Origin: SMYC01 sp965197495 | GTDB lineage: Bacteria; Acidobacteriota; Vicinamibacteria; Marinacidobacterales; SMYC01 | Direction of reading: 5' to 3' | DNA: 64,000 nucleotides | Assembly (NCBI GenBank): GCA_965197495.1 | Contig: OZ240210.1 | Location: 8,370,001 to 8,434,000 of the forward strand | Shown here: positions 58,863 through 64,000 of the stretch, one piece after another | Layout of the letters: each line of letters starts with the position of its first letter | Position numbering within the stretch: position 1 is the stretch's first letter | Translations under genes and position numbers: made by a program | The notes under the pieces: model-generated | The model's input: the letters and a program-made list of their open reading frames with translations, nothing else | The model's database searches: none | Told to the model about the DNA's origin: nothing

Positions 58863-60218
58863 ATGATGGTCGCCATGCACTTCATTCTCGCTGCCTTCGC
58901 CATCGTCACCGCCCCCTACCATCAGCTCGCCATGTCGGCGCACCACCTTTGCTCAGGGGTTTTCGTCGTGGGACACGACTTGGCCCGAAGCCCGGAAGTG
59001 GTCATCGACCACGACATACGGCGCTTCGACTTCTTCCAGTGGGGGGACGACTTCGAGTACGCCGTCGACATGGACAGAAAGACCGCGCGGGTTTGGGTGG
59101 CTTCTGGCCCCTCGTGGACGGCGCAATATAACGGCGACCAGGGCTGTACGATCCTGCCCCAAGGCGCGAACGACGTTTTCTTCGAGCCCAAGAAGATCCC
59201 GTCGAAGCTACCGGACGCCGACAAACAAGCTTGGCCAACTGGGGATGCCGGCGCCTACGCTCTCGCGCCCGAGATCGACGAAGCGCTCGATTGGGCGATG
59301 GCGCAGAAAACGCAGTACACGAGGGCGCTCGTCGTCGTTTACAAAGGGAAGATCATCGGAGAGCGTTACGCGGAAGGCTTCAGAAAGAACACGCCGCAAA
59401 TTAGCTGGTCGCAAGGCAAGAGCATCACTTCGGCGCTCATCGGCGTCCTCGTGCACCAAGGGGAGCTGAGCGTCGAAGACCGCGCGCCCGTGTCGGAATG
59501 GCACAGCGAGGGCGACCCACGCCGCGCGATCCAAGTGAAGCATCTTCTCCGCATGTCGAGCGGGCTCGACTTCAAGAATTACGGGATCGACAACCCGAAT
59601 TCGTGGAGCACGGAGAACGAGCACTTTCGCATTTATCACGACGCCATAAACGTGTTCGAGCACGCTGTAGATCAACCGCTCGAGATCCCTCCGGACAGCC
59701 AGTTTCGCTATCGGAACTCCGACCCGCTCACGCTCGGGCGCATCATTCGCCAGATCGTCGAAGCCCGCGGCGATAGCTACCTCGCCTTCCCGCGCGAAGC
59801 GCTCTTCGACAAGATCGGCGCGCGCGACTACGTGCTCGAGACCGACGCTTATGGCAACTTCATCATGACGGGCTACGACTACGGCTCCGCGATGGACTGG
59901 GCGCGGTTCGGGCTTCTCCATTTGTGGGACGGGGTCTGGCAAGGCGAGAGGCTCTTGCCCGAAGGTTGGATCGACTTCATCACCGAGCCCGCGCCCGGCG
60001 ATCCCCAAAAAGGCTATGGCGGTTTGTTCTGGCTCAACCGCGGCGGCGCTCTCGACCGTGTGCCTGAGGATGCTTACTGGGCGTCGGGCTTCATGGGACA
60101 GCGCACGACGATCATCCCGTCACGCGACATGGTCGTCGTACGTCTGGGGCCGAGCCCGGAGGGTTTCTCAGACTACATCAACGAAGTCATCGCCCGTGTC
60201 CTCAAGGTGGTCCCGTGA
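58863..60218 (+). CDS. Serine hydrolase of the beta-lactamase/class C family
   Basis: 451 residues. N-terminal hydrophobic segment (MHFILAAFAIVTAPYHQLAM). Catalytic motifs: S-x-x-K in WSQGKSITSALIGVLVHQGE and Y-x-N in SQFRYRNSDPLTLGRIIRQI; supporting blocks HLLRMSSGLDFKNYGIDNPN and YGGLFWLNRGG. Members hydrolyse esters or D-amino-acid peptides in the periplasm; substrate unknown. Stop overlaps the next GTG by four bases, coupling it to the MlaD-like lipoprotein. A second start (ATG 58875) is possible. Confidence 0.85.
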   Translation: MMVAMHFILAAFAIVTAPYHQLAMSAHHLCSGVFVVGHDLARSPEVVIDHDIRRFDFFQWGDDFEYAVDMDRKTARVWVASGPSWTAQYNGDQGCTILPQGANDVFFEPKKIPSKLPDADKQAWPTGDAGAYALAPEIDEALDWAMAQKTQYTRALVVVYKGKIIGERYAEGFRKNTPQISWSQGKSITSALIGVLVHQGELSVEDRAPVSEWHSEGDPRRAIQVKHLLRMSSGLDFKNYGIDNPNSWSTENEHFRIYHDAINVFEHAVDQPLEIPPDSQFRYRNSDPLTLGRIIRQIVEARGDSYLAFPREALFDKIGARDYVLETDAYGNFIMTGYDYGSAMDWARFGLLHLWDGVWQGERLLPEGWIDFITEPAPGDPQKGYGGLFWLNRGGALDRVPEDAYWASGFMGQRTTIIPSRDMVVVRLGPSPEGFSDYINEVIARVLKVVP

Positions 60219-61018
60219 AACGAGCACTCGCGCAATCGGGCGTTCTCGCGCTTTTGGTCGGCGCTTGCGGCGGAAGCACGCCGCAAGTACCGGTGGACGG
60301 CCCTTTCATCTATGTTCTTTTCGACGAGCGCCACGATCTCGAAGGCGGTGAGCCGGTACGCATGCACGGGTTCGAGATCGGCTTTGTCGAAGGCGTGGAC
60401 ATCGCCGAGGCCCGCGTCCGGGCCAAGCTCGTCCTCGAGCCCGACATCCTCGGACAGCTGACCACAGACTCCACGTTCTCGGTGGAAGAGGAGGACGGGC
60501 TCTACCTCGAAGCTCACGTGATCGATCCCGAGGCGACGGCGCTTACACGGGGGGCGACCGTCGACGGGGTCGACTCGGGTTGGGAGCTCGCTTATCGGCG
60601 CGCGGAGCGAACCGCCTCCGAGCTCGCTGAGGACGTGCAAGCCTCCGAATGGTGGAAGAAGGCCTCCGAGCTCGTCGATGAGATGAAGCGGGAGCTCAAG
60701 GAAATCGATTGGAGCGAGGAAGAGAAGGAAATCCGCGAGCACTGGGAGGAAGTGGTCCGCGAGATGGAAGAGCTCGCCGGCAAGAGCTCGGAGGAGCTCG
60801 CCGAGCGCGTCGACGAGATCACAAAAGAGCTCGAGGAGCTCGGCCGCTCCGACGAAGCGCAAAAGCTGCGAGAGCGCTTCGAGAAGCTCGTGGAAGAGCT
60901 GCGTGAACGCGCCGAGGGGGAACTACTGGTCGGTGGGCCTGTCCCGAAGGAAGTGTGCCATCGCGCAGTTCATCAACGCACTCCCGTTGAGATACTATGG
61001 TCCGCGCGGGGTCTTTGA
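60215..61018 (+). CDS. MlaD/MCE-domain lipoprotein with charged coiled coil
   Basis: 267 residues from GTG 60215. Lipobox LLVGAC (residues 13-18). FIYVLFDERHDLEGGEPVRM, HGFEIGFVEGVDIAEARVRA, KLVLEPDI form an MCE/MlaD domain, the lipid-binding ring module of phospholipid transporters. Residues about 130-235 are a long Glu/Lys-rich coiled coil (SEEEKEIREHWEEVVREMEE-type). The last 30 residues (VCHRAVHQRTPVEILWSARG) look out of frame, so a late frameshift is possible. No MlaE/MlaF partner is adjacent. Confidence 0.7.
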   Translation: MKRALAQSGVLALLVGACGGSTPQVPVDGPFIYVLFDERHDLEGGEPVRMHGFEIGFVEGVDIAEARVRAKLVLEPDILGQLTTDSTFSVEEEDGLYLEAHVIDPEATALTRGATVDGVDSGWELAYRRAERTASELAEDVQASEWWKKASELVDEMKRELKEIDWSEEEKEIREHWEEVVREMEELAGKSSEELAERVDEITKELEELGRSDEAQKLRERFEKLVEELRERAEGELLVGGPVPKEVCHRAVHQRTPVEILWSARGL

Positions 61019-61038
61019 GGCAAGGTGAGGCAAGGACG

Positions 61039-61158
61039 ATGGAAGAGCTCGAGAACCCAGAGAAGCAGGAGCGCCTCAACAAGTGGCTCCCCTATCTCTG
61101 GCTGCCTCCGGTCGCCCTGATCGTGGTCATGTTTCTCGTAGCTTACTGCGCCAAGTAG
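61039..61158 (+). CDS. 39-residue single-pass membrane protein
   Basis: ATG 61039 to TAG 61158: MEELENPEKQERLNKWLPYL, then WLPPVALIVVMFLVAYCAK. Charged N-terminus followed by one membrane helix. Spacing is regular: 20 bases after the MlaD-like gene (with aaggtgagg upstream of its ATG) and five before the next ATG, so a translated small protein of the operon is plausible. Too short to appear in common gene calls. Confidence 0.55.
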   Translation: MEELENPEKQERLNKWLPYLWLPPVALIVVMFLVAYCAK

Positions 61159-61163
61159 AGCCG

Positions 61164-61817
61164 ATGGACGCGTTCGCGACACAGGTGACCGGATGGCTCT
61201 TCGTTGCCGCCGCAGCGATGACTTGGGTGGGCATCACGTTTCTGCCCGCTCCTATCGGGAGCTTCTTCGAACGCGATGACTTCGCTCGCGTGTTGGAGCG
61301 CCTCAGGGTTTGGATTTGGTTGTACCGGGTTCATCTCTTCGGTTATCTCGTCACCCTGATGGCCTTCGTCGCGCTCGCGACGTTGTTATCGGATGCGCCC
61401 GCCCGTATCGTGATTTGGCCCGCGGTCGCGATCTGCGGCGCTGGGCTCTTGACCAGTGCTCTCGCCAGCGCGTTCTACTATCACTTCGGTGCTTGGTGCG
61501 CACTCGATATGAAAGGACGCTCACCGGACGCCGTAGACGGTTTCGTAGCGTCGTTGCGTGTCACCACCGAATACGTGACGTGCTTGGTTCGGTTCGGCCG
61601 CGTCTTCTTCGGGCTCGGACAGCTCGTGCTCGCCATCGGGCTGCTGTATGGCGGGCTCTTGCCGGCGTGGGTCGGGGCGAGCGCCGCGATATTGGGTATC
61701 GGCGCCATGGCGCTCACGATGGGCCTCCCCGACGATCTCCACCTCTATCGCTACATCTTCCACCTCAACATCCTTTGGCTCGTTGCCTTGGGCCTCGTGG
61801 TCCTCAGGCTCGGATGA
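61164..61817 (+). CDS. Polytopic membrane protein of unknown function
   Basis: 217 residues from ATG 61164. Six hydrophobic segments (GWLFVAAAAMTWVGITFLPA, VHLFGYLVTLMAFVALATLL, IVIWPAVAICGAGLLTSALA, FFGLGQLVLAIGLLYGGLLP, WVGASAAILGIGAMALTMGL, YIFHLNILWLVALGLVVLRL). No catalytic motif seen; the pattern recalls DUF4386-like integral membrane proteins, but I am not sure. Probably in one transcript with the genes from 58863 onwards. Confidence 0.65.
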   Translation: MDAFATQVTGWLFVAAAAMTWVGITFLPAPIGSFFERDDFARVLERLRVWIWLYRVHLFGYLVTLMAFVALATLLSDAPARIVIWPAVAICGAGLLTSALASAFYYHFGAWCALDMKGRSPDAVDGFVASLRVTTEYVTCLVRFGRVFFGLGQLVLAIGLLYGGLLPAWVGASAAILGIGAMALTMGLPDDLHLYRYIFHLNILWLVALGLVVLRLG

Positions 61818-61846
61818 TTCCAAATTGATACCAAGTTGATACCCGA

Positions 61847-62010
61847 TTGATAAAAGACCAGATCGACGATCTCGACCGCGCCGTCCGCGCATTCGAGCAC
61901 GTCATCATGGAGTTCGACCTGGCTGCCTTTCTCGAAAAGCTCGGCGGTTGGACCCCTCGAGACATCGTCGCTCATCTCGTCGGGTGGAACGCTTACGTCG
62001 TCGAAGGAAG
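61847..62010 (+). pseudogene. DinB/DfsB-type protein, N-terminal fragment
   Basis: From TTG 61847: DQIDDLDRAVRAFEHVIMEF, DLAAFLEKLGGWTPRDIVAH, LVGWNAYVVEG. The G-W-x-x-x-D-x-x-A-H-x-x-G-W block with its metal-ligand His is typical of the start of ClbS/DfsB and DinB four-helix proteins. After about 62010 the sequence belongs to the thiolase on the other strand. Confidence 0.55.
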
Positions 62011-62650
62011 CCTTTGCGCGCGGACACTTCGATGGGAACGATCTCGTCAGCGAAGCGGCCGGCTTCATGCGCCGCCTGACAGCGACGTTGTGTCTCCATC
62101 GCGTAACGATCCGTCTCTTCGCGGGTGATGCCGTACTTGTCGACCAACTTCTCCGCGGTCTCGCCCATCAGCTCCTCACAGAGAGGGCAGAGGAAGCCGT
62201 CGCGGTACATCCCATCGGTGATCTCCGAATGGCCGAGCTTATGGCCCCAGCGCGCGTCGAGGAGCAGATACGGAGTATTGCTCATGCTCTCTGTACCGCC
62301 CGCGAGCACGACCTCCGCGTCTCCGAGTGCTACGGCGCCATAAGCGTTGATGACGGCTTTGAGGCTCGAGCCGCACGCCCTGTTGATGGTGTAGGCGGGT
62401 GTTCCCTCTCCGAGACCCGCGCGGTAAGCGACTTGGCGCGCGACGTTTGGGCGGACACCGGCCTGACGGCCGTTTCCGAAAATCACTTCGTCGACAGCGT
62501 GAGCGGGGACGCCGCTTTTTTCGAGCACCCCCTTGGCTACGGCGACGCCGAGGTCAGAAGCTTGGAGAGGCTTCATGCTACCGCCGAACTTGCCGATGGG
62601 GGTTCTAGCGGCGCCCGCAATCACGATGCTCTTGTTCACGACCAGAGCCA

Positions 62651-62651
<1 letters not shown>
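62005..62651 (-). pseudogene. Acetyl-CoA acetyltransferase (thiolase), 3' half missing
   Basis: From ATG 62651, overlapping the boxB stop (ATGA). VNKSIVIAGAARTPIGKFGG, INRACGSSLKAVINAYGAVA with the nucleophilic Cys, GGTESMSNTPYLLLDARWGH, ITREETDRYAMETQRRCQAA and DEIVPIEV are thiolase blocks. At about residue 215 of ~395 the sequence passes into the DinB fragment, so the domain with the catalytic His and second Cys is lost. In an intact box pathway such a thiolase cleaves 3-oxoadipyl-CoA to succinyl-CoA and acetyl-CoA. Confidence 0.8.

Positions 62652-64000
<1,349 letters not shown>

Overview
The window is about 60 percent G+C and comes from a Gram-negative bacterium: it has lpxB, outer-membrane beta-barrel and TonB-type genes, and an EnvC-type murein hydrolase activator. 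A GWxTD-domain protein, eukaryotic-type kinases ending in TolB-like propellers and a transglutaminase-TPR lipoprotein fit Acidobacteriota best. That placement rests on gene content only. The many insertion sequences, gene relics and ankyrin proteins resemble genomes of host-associated or recently relaxed lineages; this is inference.

Layout. 1-7.1 kb is a graveyard: a frameshifted CehA/McbA hydrolase, a TPR protein fused to the tail of an AbiEii toxin, an intact PQQ-type sugar dehydrogenase, and relics of arylsulfatase, ABA4-like, tyrosine recombinase, HNH and CopD genes. 7.1-13.5 kb holds intact metabolic genes (M50 protease, YedY/SoxC-like molybdoenzyme, hydantoinase-type amidohydrolase, DUF3830 and PQQ-propeller pair) with one truncated serine hydrolase. 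13.5-18.7 kb has two broken kinase/TolB genes, an intact integrase-core transposase, and a TIR protein split by one in-frame stop. A tRNA-Thr(CGT) lies at 19.1 kb. 19.3-37.9 kb is the stable core: matrixin-type protease operon, lpxB, rsgA, hflX, GWxTD protein, S41-like and EnvC-like pair, RtcA-like protein, ruvX-mltG, ankyrin proteins and fdhE.

37.9-53.2 kb is a formate dehydrogenase region present as two damaged copies. The right copy keeps gamma, beta and a selenocysteine-containing alpha subunit (UGA at 52516-52518 followed by a SECIS-like hairpin) but only a piece of the neighbouring FlK-like thioesterase. The left copy keeps the whole thioesterase but has lost about 4 kb between gamma and alpha across a 6-bp microhomology. 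Between them lie an ISL3 element with a perfect 8-bp target duplication and a nested IS3-in-ISL3-in-IS1380 composite, plus an IS6 fragment at the breakpoint. A second ISL3 copy of identical length (1718 bp, 54901-56618) truncates a regulator gene. 56.6-64 kb holds more relics, an orphan AbiEii-like nucleotidyltransferase, a serine hydrolase, an MlaD-like lipoprotein, membrane proteins, and at the right edge boxB (benzoyl-CoA epoxidase) translationally coupled to a truncated thiolase.

How the genes work together: formate oxidation (alpha, beta, gamma, FdhE, selenocysteine insertion) feeds electrons into the quinone pool; boxB plus thiolase belong to aerobic benzoyl-CoA degradation; S41/EnvC, MltG and LpxB serve the envelope; RsgA and HflX act on ribosomes. 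Nothing here is a clear complete new system. The best leads are the TIR protein, the TPR-AbiEii chimera, the palindrome array inside the ISL3 element, and the ankyrin-TonB fusion.
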